A stretch of DNA of 64,000 bases from Lentimicrobium sp. L6 (GTDB taxonomy: Bacteria; Bacteroidota; Bacteroidia; Bacteroidales; UBA12170), in NCBI RefSeq assembly GCF_013166655.1, contig NZ_JABKCA010000003.1, positions 1 to 64,000 of the forward strand, in the 5' to 3' direction. The notes beneath the pieces were generated by a model. It made no database searches. It was given only the letters and a program-made list of their open reading frames with translations, and was not told the origin of the DNA. Both the position numbers and the translations under genes were made by a program. Of the stretch, positions 32,984 through 42,564 are shown in pieces (position 1 is the stretch's first letter; every line of letters starts with the position of its first letter).

Positions 32984-34792
32984 ATGTCAGAAATTACCAA
33001 TTTTTACGAGAATCAACTCCGCAAATATACTGCACTAGCAGAAGAATATACCCAGAAAAACAGAAGGCTTTCTTTATTTCGAGTCCTCTGGTTCTTGCTT
33101 TGGGTTTTAGCTATTTTTATTTCTACTTCTTTTGATCTGGCTATTGTTTTTGCTACTATTATTATTGGATTGGCCACCTTTGTCATTTTAGTGACTTGGC
33201 ATAATCGGATTCTGAAGCTAAAGAAAGCCTATGAATTATATAGAGATATCAATGACTATGAACTTAAGGCATTAAATAATGATTATTCAAATTTTGAGGA
33301 TGGTGAAGAATATATAGACGAGAAACACTATTTCAGTTACGATTTAGATGTATTTGGCCCTTTCTCTTTGTTTCAGTATTTAAACAGAACTTATAGTCCT
33401 CAAGGGAAAACTGATTTAGCCAACAGATTAGGGGAGGGTTTTATTGAAAAACCAAAAATATTAGCACAACAAGTCGCTATAGGCGAATTGGCAAAGAGGC
33501 ACGAGTGGATGCAAGAATTCCGAGTTTTAGGAGCTCAAACCACCGCAAGCCAAAAAAAGAAAGCCAGCCCGATTTCAAGTTTAAATGAATGGGCGGTACG
33601 AAAAGGAATATTTAGTCATTGGGCTTTTAAAATAGTTGTTCCATTTATATCCCTTCTCAGCTTTTTTATGTTATACCTTTTGATAAATGGGCAATTGGGA
33701 TTCAATACATTCATGTTGTATATGGTGGTTCCTCTTGGGTTTTCTGGTTATTTCGCCAAGCGAATCAATGCCAATCATATAGAGCTGGGAAAGCAATCCT
33801 CTGCTTTACAACAATGGAAGTCAGTTTTTGAATCTTTTGAAAAACAATTATTTGACTCTGACACATTAAAAGAACTTCAAGAAAATTTAAAACTTGAAAA
33901 TGAAAGCGCTTCAATAGCTATTAAGAAATTGTCGAAATTATCACAAGCTTTCGATACCCGTTTGAATTTGTTTGGCTGGTTCATCCTCAACTTTTTTTCT
34001 GTTTGGGATGTATTGCAGAGTATCCGATTGGAAAATTGGCGACAAAAATATGGAACTTCAGTAGGGAAATGGTTTGCTGTTTTGGCAGAAATGGAAACTT
34101 TAGTATCTCTAGGAACATTTAACTATAATCATCCAGAATCTATTTTCCCAGAAATTATTGAGGAGGGTTTTGTTTTTGAAGCTGAAGAAGCAGCGCATCC
34201 ATTACTTCCAAAAGATACTGGAGTTGCCAATGATATTAGTTTTCCGGGTTTAGGTCAGTTTAATATAGTTACCGGAGCAAATATGGCAGGAAAGAGTACC
34301 TATTTAAGAACGGTAGGCGCACAATTAATACTCTCTATGGCTGGTTCAGCAGTATGTGCGAAAAGGCTGAGAATCACTCCGATTCAAATGTTTACCAGCA
34401 TCAGAACCAAAGATAGTTTAGCTCGTAATGAATCCTATTTCTATGCAGAATTACTTCGCTTGCAAGGGATTATAGAGGAGCTTAAATCAGGAATGCCATT
34501 ATTTATCATCCTTGATGAGATATTAAAAGGCACCAATAGCAAAGACAAGGAAATGGGGAGTAAGGCTCTAGTGGCTCAGTTGATTGGCTTAAAAGCAGTT
34601 GGTTTGATTGCTACTCACGATCTTCAGCTAGGAACTTTAATTGATAGTTTCCCGGATTCCGTTCAAAACAAATGCTTCGAAGTAGACTTAGTAGATGGGA
34701 AATTGCATTTTGATTATAAATTAAGAGATGGGATTTCGCAAAACCTGAATGCCACTTTCTTGATGAAACAGATGGGAATAACTGGGATTTGA
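32984..34792 (+). CDS. Membrane-anchored MutS-family ATPase
   Basis: A 602-aa protein. The N-terminal half has two pairs of transmembrane helices (about 28-72 and 212-258) and a lever-like helical region. The C-terminal part, from about residue 425, is a MutS domain V ATPase: Walker A TGANMAGKSTYLRT, FTSIRTKDSLARNESYFYAEL, Walker B LFIILDEILKGTNSKD and ATHDLQLG. The mismatch-binding domain I and connector domain of true MutS are absent, so it is unlikely to act in mismatch repair as MutS does. Such membrane MutS homologues occur in Bacteroidota; their job is unknown. Confidence 0.85.
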   Translation: MSEITNFYENQLRKYTALAEEYTQKNRRLSLFRVLWFLLWVLAIFISTSFDLAIVFATIIIGLATFVILVTWHNRILKLKKAYELYRDINDYELKALNNDYSNFEDGEEYIDEKHYFSYDLDVFGPFSLFQYLNRTYSPQGKTDLANRLGEGFIEKPKILAQQVAIGELAKRHEWMQEFRVLGAQTTASQKKKASPISSLNEWAVRKGIFSHWAFKIVVPFISLLSFFMLYLLINGQLGFNTFMLYMVVPLGFSGYFAKRINANHIELGKQSSALQQWKSVFESFEKQLFDSDTLKELQENLKLENESASIAIKKLSKLSQAFDTRLNLFGWFILNFFSVWDVLQSIRLENWRQKYGTSVGKWFAVLAEMETLVSLGTFNYNHPESIFPEIIEEGFVFEAEEAAHPLLPKDTGVANDISFPGLGQFNIVTGANMAGKSTYLRTVGAQLILSMAGSAVCAKRLRITPIQMFTSIRTKDSLARNESYFYAELLRLQGIIEELKSGMPLFIILDEILKGTNSKDKEMGSKALVAQLIGLKAVGLIATHDLQLGTLIDSFPDSVQNKCFEVDLVDGKLHFDYKLRDGISQNLNATFLMKQMGITGI

Positions 34793-34795
34793 GGC

Positions 34796-34812
34796 TTAGG
34801 GCTTAGGGCAAA
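34796..34812. repeat. Short tandem GGCTTAG repeat
   Basis: Two 7-base units GGCTTAG followed by GGC, in the 30-base gap between the convergent MutS-like and mazG genes. Confidence 0.4.
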
Positions 34813-34822
34813 AAGCAAAGGG

Positions 34823-35590
34823 CTATAATGTTTTAGCTTTATTCCAATACACATCCATTTCGGTAAGACTCATATCTGAAATGTCTTTTCCATCTTTCTT
34901 GCTTTCACTTTCTAGGTATTTAAACCGCTTGATGAATTTTTTATTTGTACGTTCTAATGCATCTTCAGGATTGATATCCAAGAACCGAGCGTAGTTTATT
35001 AATGAAAACATCAAATCGCCAAATTCAGCTTCCATCTTGTCCTTCTCGTTTTCTTTTTCTGCTTCTGCTTTAAATTCTTGTAATTCCTCCTCTACTTTCT
35101 CCCAAACCTGCTCTGGTTTTTCCCAATCGAAGCCAACTCCTTTTACTTTCTCTTGAATGCGGTAGGCTTTAACTACTGCCGGTAAAGACTGAGGTACGCC
35201 ATCAAGAACCGATTCACGACCTTCTTTTAATTTTAGTTTTTCCCAGTTCTGTTTTACAGTTTCGGCATCATTAGCTTTCACATCGCCATAAATATGAGGA
35301 TGGCGAAATATTAACTTCTCACTAATTCCATTTAAAACATCGGCCATATCAAAAGAATGAGTCTCGCTTCCTATTTTGGCATAAAAAACCATATGCAGCA
35401 TTAAATCGCCTAATTCTTTTTTTATTTCGGTCATGTCTTTATCCAAAATGGCATCTGATAATTCATATACTTCTTCAATGGTTAGATATCGGAGGCTTTC
35501 TAAAGTTTGTTTTTGGTCCCAAGGACAACCCGCTCTAAGCTCATCCATGATGGTTAATAGTCTTTCGAAGGCTTTTAATTTCTCCTGCAT
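34823..35590 (-). CDS. mazG: Nucleoside triphosphate pyrophosphohydrolase MazG
   Basis: A 255-aa cytoplasmic enzyme hydrolysing NTPs to NMP and pyrophosphate, housecleaning non-canonical nucleotides and affecting ppGpp level. It has two MazG domains. The first has GCPWDQKQTLESLRYLTIEEVYEL and ELGDLMLHMVFYAKI; the second has EEELQEFKAEAE and EFGDLMFSLINYARFL, with metal-binding Glu and Asp residues. Length is normal. Confidence 0.95.
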   Translation of the reverse strand: MQEKLKAFERLLTIMDELRAGCPWDQKQTLESLRYLTIEEVYELSDAILDKDMTEIKKELGDLMLHMVFYAKIGSETHSFDMADVLNGISEKLIFRHPHIYGDVKANDAETVKQNWEKLKLKEGRESVLDGVPQSLPAVVKAYRIQEKVKGVGFDWEKPEQVWEKVEEELQEFKAEAEKENEKDKMEAEFGDLMFSLINYARFLDINPEDALERTNKKFIKRFKYLESESKKDGKDISDMSLTEMDVYWNKAKTL

Positions 35591-35603
35591 TATAGTTTTT
35601 TTG

Positions 35604-35611
35604 CAAAAGTA
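35604..35611 (-). promoter_or_regulatory. Candidate -7 box (TACTTTTG) for mazG
   Basis: A TAnnTTTG match on the minus strand, 13 bases before the mazG ATG. A TTG complement lies at 35628-35630, slightly close. Confidence 0.45.
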
Positions 35612-35719
35612 GTTTTTTAATTCGTTACAATAGAGTGCTTTTTATTACGTTGTCTTATTTTACAGAAAAAAGAGGAGGAGACATCTAATTTTCTTTTCTT
35701 TGCAAACTGAAAATACATC

Positions 35720-36895
35720 ATGGGGATTCTTAAAAATAGTTGGATTTTATTTATATTGTTGTTGGTCGTTATAGTGCCAGTGCGAAGTCAATCCGCCTAT
35801 TCTAAATTTAAAGTGAAATCCTTCAAACACAAAAAGTATAATAGCAATCTTCAGATTGAGCCCCGTATCTATTATGGATTTCTTATCAATCATCACACCG
35901 AATTAGAACCTTTTAATTCTCATATTCCAGGTTTTGAAATCAGTTTGGTAAAAGATACCTATGGAAAGAAGGAATGGGAAAAGATTCATAATTATCCTAT
36001 TATAGGAGTGAGCTTGTTTTATAGTACCTTATCTGACCATCCTGCAGTAGGCCAGGTTGTTGCGGTTTGTCCTTTTGTTTCCTTTCCTATTATCAGGCAT
36101 AAAAATGATTATTTCGGATTTCGATTGGGAGTAGGTTTAGGCTATCTAACCAAAAAATTCGATCCGCTAACAAATTATAAGAATATTGCCATTGGTTCTC
36201 ATGTAAATGTGGCTATTAATTTAATGTTAGAATATAGGAAGCAATTGAGTAAGTCAACTGCATTAACAGCTGGTTTTAGTTTGATTCACTTTAGTAATGG
36301 AAGTACCGCTACACCAAATTATGGTTTGAATCTTCCAATGCTTTCTGCAGGTGTAAGTCAGCGATTGAGTGAGCCAAATAGTAAGATTGCACAAAGAAAA
36401 CCTAGCATACCTCCTTGGAGTTATAAGCCTAATAAAATATTTATATTTAATGTTTTAGCAGGGTATGCCACAAAAAATATGGGGGATGTTTTTGGAGAGC
36501 GTTTTGATGTTTATATGGCTTCAGTGAGTACTCTAAAATATTTTAATGAAATTAGTGCTTTAGGTTTTTCATTTGATTTTAGTTATGACGGTAGTCATGA
36601 AGCCAAGCAAGAACAAGTAGGGATAATTAATCCTAGTTTCATCACCATTATGCGACCTGGAATTGCACCAACTTATGAATTTAGAATGTCAAGATTGATT
36701 ATTGGAGTAGGTGTTGGATTTTATTGGGGCGGAAGAGAAAAATCGGAGGGTGATATTTATGAATCTATGACATTAAAAGTTTTGGCCTATAAAAATACTT
36801 TTGTAACTGTTAATTTAAGAGCTCATGGGGCTCGTGCTGCATTTGTTTCTTATGGTCTAGGTTACCGTTTACAATACGATTGGGGGAAGAGATAA
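35720..36895 (+). CDS. PagL-like acyloxyacyl hydrolase (lipid A deacylase family)
   Basis: A 391-aa outer-membrane protein with a signal peptide (cleavage near VRSQ) and many amphipathic beta-strands. The PagL-type active-site region LIHFSNGSTATPNYGLN has His190 and Ser192. PagL removes the 3-O acyl chain of lipid A. It is about twice the length of Pseudomonas PagL; a second set of strands (residues 235-391) follows the catalytic barrel. Bacteroidota proteins of this type are annotated acyloxyacyl hydrolases. The stop overlaps the ATG of the next gene by one base (TAATG). Confidence 0.78.
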   Translation: MGILKNSWILFILLLVVIVPVRSQSAYSKFKVKSFKHKKYNSNLQIEPRIYYGFLINHHTELEPFNSHIPGFEISLVKDTYGKKEWEKIHNYPIIGVSLFYSTLSDHPAVGQVVAVCPFVSFPIIRHKNDYFGFRLGVGLGYLTKKFDPLTNYKNIAIGSHVNVAINLMLEYRKQLSKSTALTAGFSLIHFSNGSTATPNYGLNLPMLSAGVSQRLSEPNSKIAQRKPSIPPWSYKPNKIFIFNVLAGYATKNMGDVFGERFDVYMASVSTLKYFNEISALGFSFDFSYDGSHEAKQEQVGIINPSFITIMRPGIAPTYEFRMSRLIIGVGVGFYWGGREKSEGDIYESMTLKVLAYKNTFVTVNLRAHGARAAFVSYGLGYRLQYDWGKR

Positions 36896-37659
36896 TGGAA
36901 AAGAGAAACGCATTAAGATTTCTGAAATGGATTAATATTTTTACCTTTTTTATATTATTGTTAGGGTTGAATTCTTGTAAGAAAGGAGACCCCACTGATT
37001 GTTTTAAAAGTACAGGTTCAGATATTACTCAGGAGCGTCCAGCTACCACTTTTGATAAAATTGTTTTAAGTGATAATGTGAATTTGGTTCTTACCCAAGG
37101 AAACGACTATTCTATCTCTGTACACGGCGGGAAAAATGTGCTAAAGAAAGTTAGGACAGATATAGATGATAGGGTGTTGAAAATTGAAAACAGAAACTCT
37201 TGCAATTGGATGAGGAATTTCGATAGAGAGATTACTGTTTATGCCAATTTTGAAACCATTAATGAAATAGAATATCGAGGAAGTGGAGATATTAGTTGTA
37301 CCAATACTATTGTTCAAGATTCTTTAACTTTAAATATTTGGGAAGGTGCAGGAAAAGTGGAAATGGATGTTGAAATGTATAGGAACTTCATCTATTTTCA
37401 TATAGGAACTGCAGATGTGTATTATAAAGGTAATACACATTTAAGTTATGTTACTGGCTCTAGTTTTGGACCTATCTATGCACAGAATCTAAGATCTACT
37501 TTTACCTATATTGCCAATCATGGTTCTAATAACTGTTATGTTCAAGCAAATCTACGTATTGAAGCTACTATTTCTAGTCTTGGGAATATTTATTATTGGG
37601 GAGATGCTGAAGAATTGGTTGATAAAACTGGTAGTGGCATTTTAATCAAGATGGATTAA
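36895..37659 (+). CDS. DUF2807 (head GIN) domain lipoprotein
   Basis: A 254-aa predicted lipoprotein. The signal ends at LLGLNSC, giving the lipidated cysteine at about residue 28. The rest is a DUF2807-type right-handed beta-structure: FDKIVLSDNVNLVLTQGNDYSISVHGGKNVLKKV, then EIEYRGSGDISCTN and later repeats with conserved G-S-G-D turns. The ATG at 36895 overlaps the stop of the PagL-like gene. Function of the family is unknown. Confidence 0.85.
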   Translation: MEKRNALRFLKWINIFTFFILLLGLNSCKKGDPTDCFKSTGSDITQERPATTFDKIVLSDNVNLVLTQGNDYSISVHGGKNVLKKVRTDIDDRVLKIENRNSCNWMRNFDREITVYANFETINEIEYRGSGDISCTNTIVQDSLTLNIWEGAGKVEMDVEMYRNFIYFHIGTADVYYKGNTHLSYVTGSSFGPIYAQNLRSTFTYIANHGSNNCYVQANLRIEATISSLGNIYYWGDAEELVDKTGSGILIKMD

Positions 37660-37679
37660 AGAATTTTCTATTTTTACAT

Positions 37680-38996
37680 ATGGGTTTGGTCAAAAAACAT
37701 AGCACTTCATTTCTATTATTCATCATCAGTATTATTCTGGTCTTTTCTGCCGCTAATGTAAAGTGGGGAGGCGAAAGATGGCATTCTATTATTCGCGACG
37801 ATGGAAAGGGATATTATGCATATTTACCTGCTATATTCATCTATCAGGATTTATCTTTTGGATTCTACGATAAAATTGAAAACGAGAAGTATTTTATTCC
37901 GCAATTGGTCTTCGATTATAGAAATGAATACCAAGGTAGTATAGTAAATAAATATTATGTAGGTACTGCCATAGCCGAACTGCCCTTTTTTTTGATGGCT
38001 CATGCTCTAAGTGAACCCATGGGATATGATAGCGATGGATATTCAAAGATTTATTATGTATTTGTCAATATCGCAGGATTGTTTTATATGGTGCTTGGTT
38101 TGTATTTATTATGGAAGATCCTCCTTTTGTATCAGATTAAAAAATCAAATATCAATATTGTTCTGCTCTCTATTGGATTAGGAACACATCTGTTTTATTA
38201 CGCCGCTTTCGAGCCTTGTATGTCGCATGTGTATTCCTTTGCTGCTGTAAATGCTTTTGTATTATGGAGCAAGAAATGTTTTATTGAAGCTAAGAGCAAA
38301 TATCTCATTATAGCTGCTCTTATGTTCGGGATGATAGTTCTGATTCGGCCTGTAAATGGTTTGGTTATATTGGCTTTACCATTTGTTTCTGGCTCTTTCC
38401 CTGTTTTTAAACAAAGACTTCAAGAACTATTCACAAAAAAATATCTTGCAACTATTGGAGCTCTTTTGAGTGTTTTTGGAGTGTTGTTTATTCAAGGCAT
38501 AATATATTATCTACAAACTGGCCACTTTATTATTTATTCATATGGAACTGACCATTTTGATTTTCTTGATTCTCATATGATAGATATTTTATTCAGTTAT
38601 AAAAAAGGACTATTTCTTTATACTCCGATATGCCTTTTGGCTTGCTTTGGAAGCTATTATTTATTTCTAAAGAATAAGTTTCATTTTTTTAGTTTACTCG
38701 CATTTTTTCTAGTTTTGACATACGTGCTAGCCAGTTGGTGGAGTTGGTGGTATGGTGGAAGTTTCTCATCAAGAGTCTATGTGGAGTATCTTTTTGTCTT
38801 TGCCATCCTCTTGGCTTTTGCTTTGGAACATATTACCATTAAAAAGTGGCGCAACTTATTTATGGCGAGTTTGTTCTTTTTAATATTATTTAATCAGAAA
38901 CAGACCTATCTTTATCGTATTGGTCATATTCATTTTGTAGATATGGATAAGGAATGGTATTGGAACTCTATTATTGATCCTCTAAAGCTTAAATAG
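37680..38996 (+). CDS. Polytopic membrane protein, GT-C glycosyltransferase-like
   Basis: A 438-aa protein with about ten transmembrane helices. The first extracytoplasmic loop contains IIRDDGKGYYAYLPAIFIYQDLSF with an Asp pair, and HLFYYAAFEPCMSHVYSF comes later. Asp-rich first loops plus many helices suggest a GT-C mannosyltransferase-like protein, but no diagnostic family motif is certain. It starts 20 bases after the DUF2807 gene and may end that operon. Confidence 0.6.
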   Translation: MGLVKKHSTSFLLFIISIILVFSAANVKWGGERWHSIIRDDGKGYYAYLPAIFIYQDLSFGFYDKIENEKYFIPQLVFDYRNEYQGSIVNKYYVGTAIAELPFFLMAHALSEPMGYDSDGYSKIYYVFVNIAGLFYMVLGLYLLWKILLLYQIKKSNINIVLLSIGLGTHLFYYAAFEPCMSHVYSFAAVNAFVLWSKKCFIEAKSKYLIIAALMFGMIVLIRPVNGLVILALPFVSGSFPVFKQRLQELFTKKYLATIGALLSVFGVLFIQGIIYYLQTGHFIIYSYGTDHFDFLDSHMIDILFSYKKGLFLYTPICLLACFGSYYLFLKNKFHFFSLLAFFLVLTYVLASWWSWWYGGSFSSRVYVEYLFVFAILLAFALEHITIKKWRNLFMASLFFLILFNQKQTYLYRIGHIHFVDMDKEWYWNSIIDPLKLK

Positions 38997-39104
38997 TACT
39001 CCCCAAAGTGCATAAGGTTTTTTATATCTTCATCATCGCTTGTTAATTAACTCATAAATACCCTGCATATATATCATTTGCTAATAATAAGATCGATTTT
39101 ACAG

Positions 39105-39112
39105 TACTTTTG
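39105..39112 (+). promoter_or_regulatory. Candidate -7 box (TACTTTTG) for the CARDB/GEVED gene
   Basis: A TAnnTTTG match 154 bases upstream of the ATG at 39267. The nearest TTG upstream (39078-39080) is 24 bases away, longer than usual. The rest of the 270-bp gap holds only a small CCTTG/CAAGG hairpin near 39205. Confidence 0.35.
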
Positions 39113-39266
39113 TATAGTGCAATAAAACAGGGTCGTAGCTATAGAGTCGGCAGATTTGAATCAAATACTTTTTTAAATGGTAGACAACTTAGTTTTTGAC
39201 ATCCTTGTCTTTTGCAAGGAAATGAAATCGTTTACGTCAAATAAGAAGAATAATAAAAAACAAAAT

Positions 39267-42203
39267 ATGAAACACTTATCATCAATGATGTTGTTTATTT
39301 TGGCAATAGCTATATCAGGCTTTGCACAAGAAAAGCAATCAGTAAAAGCTACCGAATTTGGAATGCTACCAACGCCAACAGTAGTTCCAAGTATTGCAAA
39401 ACAAATTGCAAATGGAACCATTCAATTAGCGGATCCTAATATGGACCCATTACCAGGGCATCCTAAGAGAAGAGGAGTAAATAATGTGGTACCAGGAAAA
39501 GGATTACCAGTTAATGGTGATGCATTAGTTGCTAATCAGGAAAGAGCGGTTAAGAAACAAGGTAGAGAAGCTTTATTGGTTTTCGATGCCAATACTTCTC
39601 CATATACTCCTTCGGATCCAACTGGAGCAGTAGGTCCAAACCACTTTGTTGGTGCTTGGAATACTGGATTTAGAGTTTTTGATAAGGAAGGAAATCCATT
39701 GACTTCTGCAATGAGTTTATCTACACTATTTCCAGGGAATAATGCCGGAGACCCTATTGTTTTATACGATGTAGAAGCTGATAGGTTTGTAATCACAGAA
39801 TTTGATCACAGCCCTAATGGTTTAAATATTGCTATTTGTCAAGGACCAGATCCTGTAAATGACGACTGGCATGTTTATACTTCAGGATTAGGAACAGGAG
39901 CATTCCCAGATTACCCTAAGTTCTCTATTTGGTCTGATGGTTACTATATCACTGCCAATATCAATAGTTCCAATAGAATCTTCATTATGGAAAGAGATAA
40001 GATGCTAGTTGGTGATGATGCGCAGTTCGTATTACTTCCAATGCCAGGTCTTGCAAAAAATGGATTCTATAGTCCACAGTTTTTCAATACCACCGATGGC
40101 AATTTACCTCCAGTTGGAGAACCTGCTTATGTGGTATATATGCAAGATGATGCTTGGTCTGGAGTTTCTGAAGATCATTTAAAAATATGGAGTGTTACAG
40201 CCGATTGGGAAGATATTTCAAATAGTGAAATCTCTACCGCCGTTCAAATTCCAACAACTCCATTTGTATCTGTTTTTGATGGCGGGTCATTCTCAAATAG
40301 ACCACAACCATCAGGGCCACAACAAGATGTATTGCAGGCAACAGTAATGAACCAAGCACAATACCGTAGATTCGCTGACCACAATTCAGCTATCTTTAAT
40401 TTTGTTGTAGATGTCGAATCCTCAGGAGAAAAAGCTGGTATTCGTTGGTACGAGATGCGCCAAACTGCTGATGGAGAACCATGGGAGATTTATCAAGAAG
40501 GTACTTTCGTAAGTCCTAATAATAATAAAGATGCTTTCTCGGGGAGTATGGCTATGGATGGTCAAGGTAATATTGGAATGGGATATACAACAGTGAGTTC
40601 TACTGAAAAGATTGCCATTTATTTTACAGGACGTTATGCTTCTGATCCAGTTGGACAAATGACCATTGATGAAAGCTTAATTGCACAAAGTACAGCAAAT
40701 AATCCTTCCAATAGATTAGCGGATTATGTACACTTAACTTTAGATCCTAGTGATGATAAGACTTTCTGGCATATTGCAGAGTATTTTAATGGTGGTAGAA
40801 AAGATGTGGTAGGAGCTTTCAAAATCGCCCCTGATTTTCAGAATGATATAGGAGTGGCTTCAGTCGATCAACCTGAGGATGGTTTGTTAACAGATTCTGA
40901 GTTGATTACCATAACTGTTTTTAATGCAGGAGAGGCAGAGCAAGCGAATTTTGAAGTGAATTATCAAATAGATGGTGGCGATATTATAACAGAAATATTT
41001 ACTGCTACTATTGCGCCTCAGGGATACGAGAGTTTTACTTTTGCTCAAACAACAGATATGAGTACAATTGGTCAAACCTATGAAATCATGGCTTTTACAA
41101 GCCTAGCAGACGATGAGGATCCTAGTAATGATGCTGTAATTAAAGAGGTAACGCATTATGGTCCTACCGATTTAGGAGTTACAATGATAAATACACCAAT
41201 GACTGGTGAGAACTTAAGCTCAGACGAACAAGTAAGTATCTCTATTAAAAACTTTGGTACTGAAGAACAAAGTGATTTTGATGTGTCTTATGATGCCGAT
41301 GGTATGGTAGTATCGGAAGTGGTTAGTGGTCCTTTGGCTTTTGGTGAAACCCTAGATTATACTTTTACCTCCCCTGCTGATTTATCAGATTTAGGGATGC
41401 ATTATATGAAAGCTTATACCTCATTAAGTGGTGATACAGATATGAATAATGATACTACACATAAATTAGTTGTGAATAGTAATTGTATTCCAATGGCCAA
41501 TTGTGCCAATGATCATGAAATTGCTAGAATTCAATTGGGAACCATTGATAACGAAAGTGGTTGCTCTGAGAATGGATATGGTGACTTTGTAAATCAAATG
41601 ACTGATTTGGTAAGAAACACAAGTCATGAACTCATTATGTCTGCCTCTTATGGAGATCAGTTCGTAAAAGTTTGGATAGATTTTAATGATGATTTTGTTT
41701 ATGATGCTGATGAAGTAGTTGCTGCTTTTGAAATGGCAGATGGACAAGGTTCTGGTGACTATACACAAACTGAAGAATTAATTATTCCACAAAATGCTAA
41801 CTTAGGTGAGCATTTAATGAGAGTTAAGTTAAGTTGGATTGTTCCCATTGGTGATGACCAAGCTTGTAATGATATTCCTGAAGGTGGTGAAACTGAAGAT
41901 TATATGGTTAATGTTTTGTCTTATGTTGGAATTGAATCCATGCCTCTTCAAGAAGCGGAGATGATTGTGGCCAATATGGGTAATAATCAGTTTAGAGTTT
42001 CTATGAACTCTGCTGAAACTACTGAGCCGTTGAGAATCGATGTTCATAATACTATGGGTCAATGTTTATTGCATAATAGAGTCATTAAGACTAACGATCG
42101 CTATACTTACGATATTGATATGTCTTATGCAAAGCCTGGATTATATATCATTAGATTTGGAACTGATGAATATGGTAAGGTGAGAAAGATTTTGGTAAAA
42201 TAA
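39267..42203 (+). CDS. Large secreted CARDB/GEVED protein with T9SS type A sorting domain
   Basis: A 978-aa surface protein. It has a signal peptide (MKHLSSMMLFILAIAISGFAQ) and a large N-terminal domain (about 30-530) containing PYTPSDPTGAVGPNHFVGAWN, possibly a propeller. Two CARDB-like Ig repeats follow (DIGVASVDQPEDG at about 540 and DLGVTMINTPMTG at about 650). A GEVED domain at about 770-885 has DDFVYDADEVVAAFE and EGGETEDYMVNV. The T9SS tail ends YAKPGLYIIRFGTDEYGKVRKILVK. It is probably an adhesin or a coat protein. The in-frame start at 39177 was rejected because the signal peptide begins at 39267. Confidence 0.88.
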   Translation: MKHLSSMMLFILAIAISGFAQEKQSVKATEFGMLPTPTVVPSIAKQIANGTIQLADPNMDPLPGHPKRRGVNNVVPGKGLPVNGDALVANQERAVKKQGREALLVFDANTSPYTPSDPTGAVGPNHFVGAWNTGFRVFDKEGNPLTSAMSLSTLFPGNNAGDPIVLYDVEADRFVITEFDHSPNGLNIAICQGPDPVNDDWHVYTSGLGTGAFPDYPKFSIWSDGYYITANINSSNRIFIMERDKMLVGDDAQFVLLPMPGLAKNGFYSPQFFNTTDGNLPPVGEPAYVVYMQDDAWSGVSEDHLKIWSVTADWEDISNSEISTAVQIPTTPFVSVFDGGSFSNRPQPSGPQQDVLQATVMNQAQYRRFADHNSAIFNFVVDVESSGEKAGIRWYEMRQTADGEPWEIYQEGTFVSPNNNKDAFSGSMAMDGQGNIGMGYTTVSSTEKIAIYFTGRYASDPVGQMTIDESLIAQSTANNPSNRLADYVHLTLDPSDDKTFWHIAEYFNGGRKDVVGAFKIAPDFQNDIGVASVDQPEDGLLTDSELITITVFNAGEAEQANFEVNYQIDGGDIITEIFTATIAPQGYESFTFAQTTDMSTIGQTYEIMAFTSLADDEDPSNDAVIKEVTHYGPTDLGVTMINTPMTGENLSSDEQVSISIKNFGTEEQSDFDVSYDADGMVVSEVVSGPLAFGETLDYTFTSPADLSDLGMHYMKAYTSLSGDTDMNNDTTHKLVVNSNCIPMANCANDHEIARIQLGTIDNESGCSENGYGDFVNQMTDLVRNTSHELIMSASYGDQFVKVWIDFNDDFVYDADEVVAAFEMADGQGSGDYTQTEELIIPQNANLGEHLMRVKLSWIVPIGDDQACNDIPEGGETEDYMVNVLSYVGIESMPLQEAEMIVANMGNNQFRVSMNSAETTEPLRIDVHNTMGQCLLHNRVIKTNDRYTYDIDMSYAKPGLYIIRFGTDEYGKVRKILVK

Positions 42204-42220
42204 ACCCAATACCATGAAAC

Positions 42221-42253
42221 AAAAAAAGCGGAACCAATAGTTCCGCTTTTTTT
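42221..42253. terminator. Bidirectional terminator between T9SS gene and the recF operon
   Basis: Seven A residues, GCGGAAC, a CAATA loop, GTTCCGC and seven T residues. It serves both convergent transcripts. Confidence 0.92.
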
Positions 42254-42267
42254 GTTTTCAGAGCTTT

Positions 42268-42561
42268 TTATGCAAAAACAATATCTTTAATCACTTCTTT
42301 TCCAACGGCATAATTGAGGGCTTTCTTTAACTCGTCGCGGCGATAGCTTAGCTCGTGGCGTAACGCTGCAGAATCTAAATGAACGTAGAGAATCGACTGA
42401 GAAACTCGTTTACTTATAGTATGGTTGCAGATATGCTTTCCCATGATGTTTTCCCACTCTTGAAGGAGTCTGGTTTCGTCAACACCCTCCTCTAAATCAT
42501 TTTCTTGGAGTACTTTTTTTAAAACATCTCCGATACTCATTTCTTTTCTTCCACTAAACAT
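42268..42561 (-). CDS. DUF721 (DciA-like) protein
   Basis: A 97-aa protein of the DUF721 family: SIGDVLKKVLQENDLEEGVDETRLLQEWENIMGKHI, then LYVHLDSAALRHELSYRRDEL. Family members include DciA, which loads replicative helicase in bacteria lacking DnaC. It is 3 bases downstream of recF in the same transcript, a pairing common in this phylum and fitting a DNA-replication role. Confidence 0.85.
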   Translation of the reverse strand: MFSGRKEMSIGDVLKKVLQENDLEEGVDETRLLQEWENIMGKHICNHTISKRVSQSILYVHLDSAALRHELSYRRDELKKALNYAVGKEVIKDIVFA

Positions 42562-42564
42562 ATC

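Noticed and set aside
39129-39160. tRNA-like stretch (GGGTCGTAGC...ATTTGAATC) upstream of the large T9SS gene
   Set aside because: No acceptor stem or anticodon arm can be drawn; not a tRNA.
41466-42062. Minus-strand frames inside the CARDB/GEVED gene
   Set aside because: Fully contained in a well-supported plus-strand gene; His/Ile/Asn-rich shadows.
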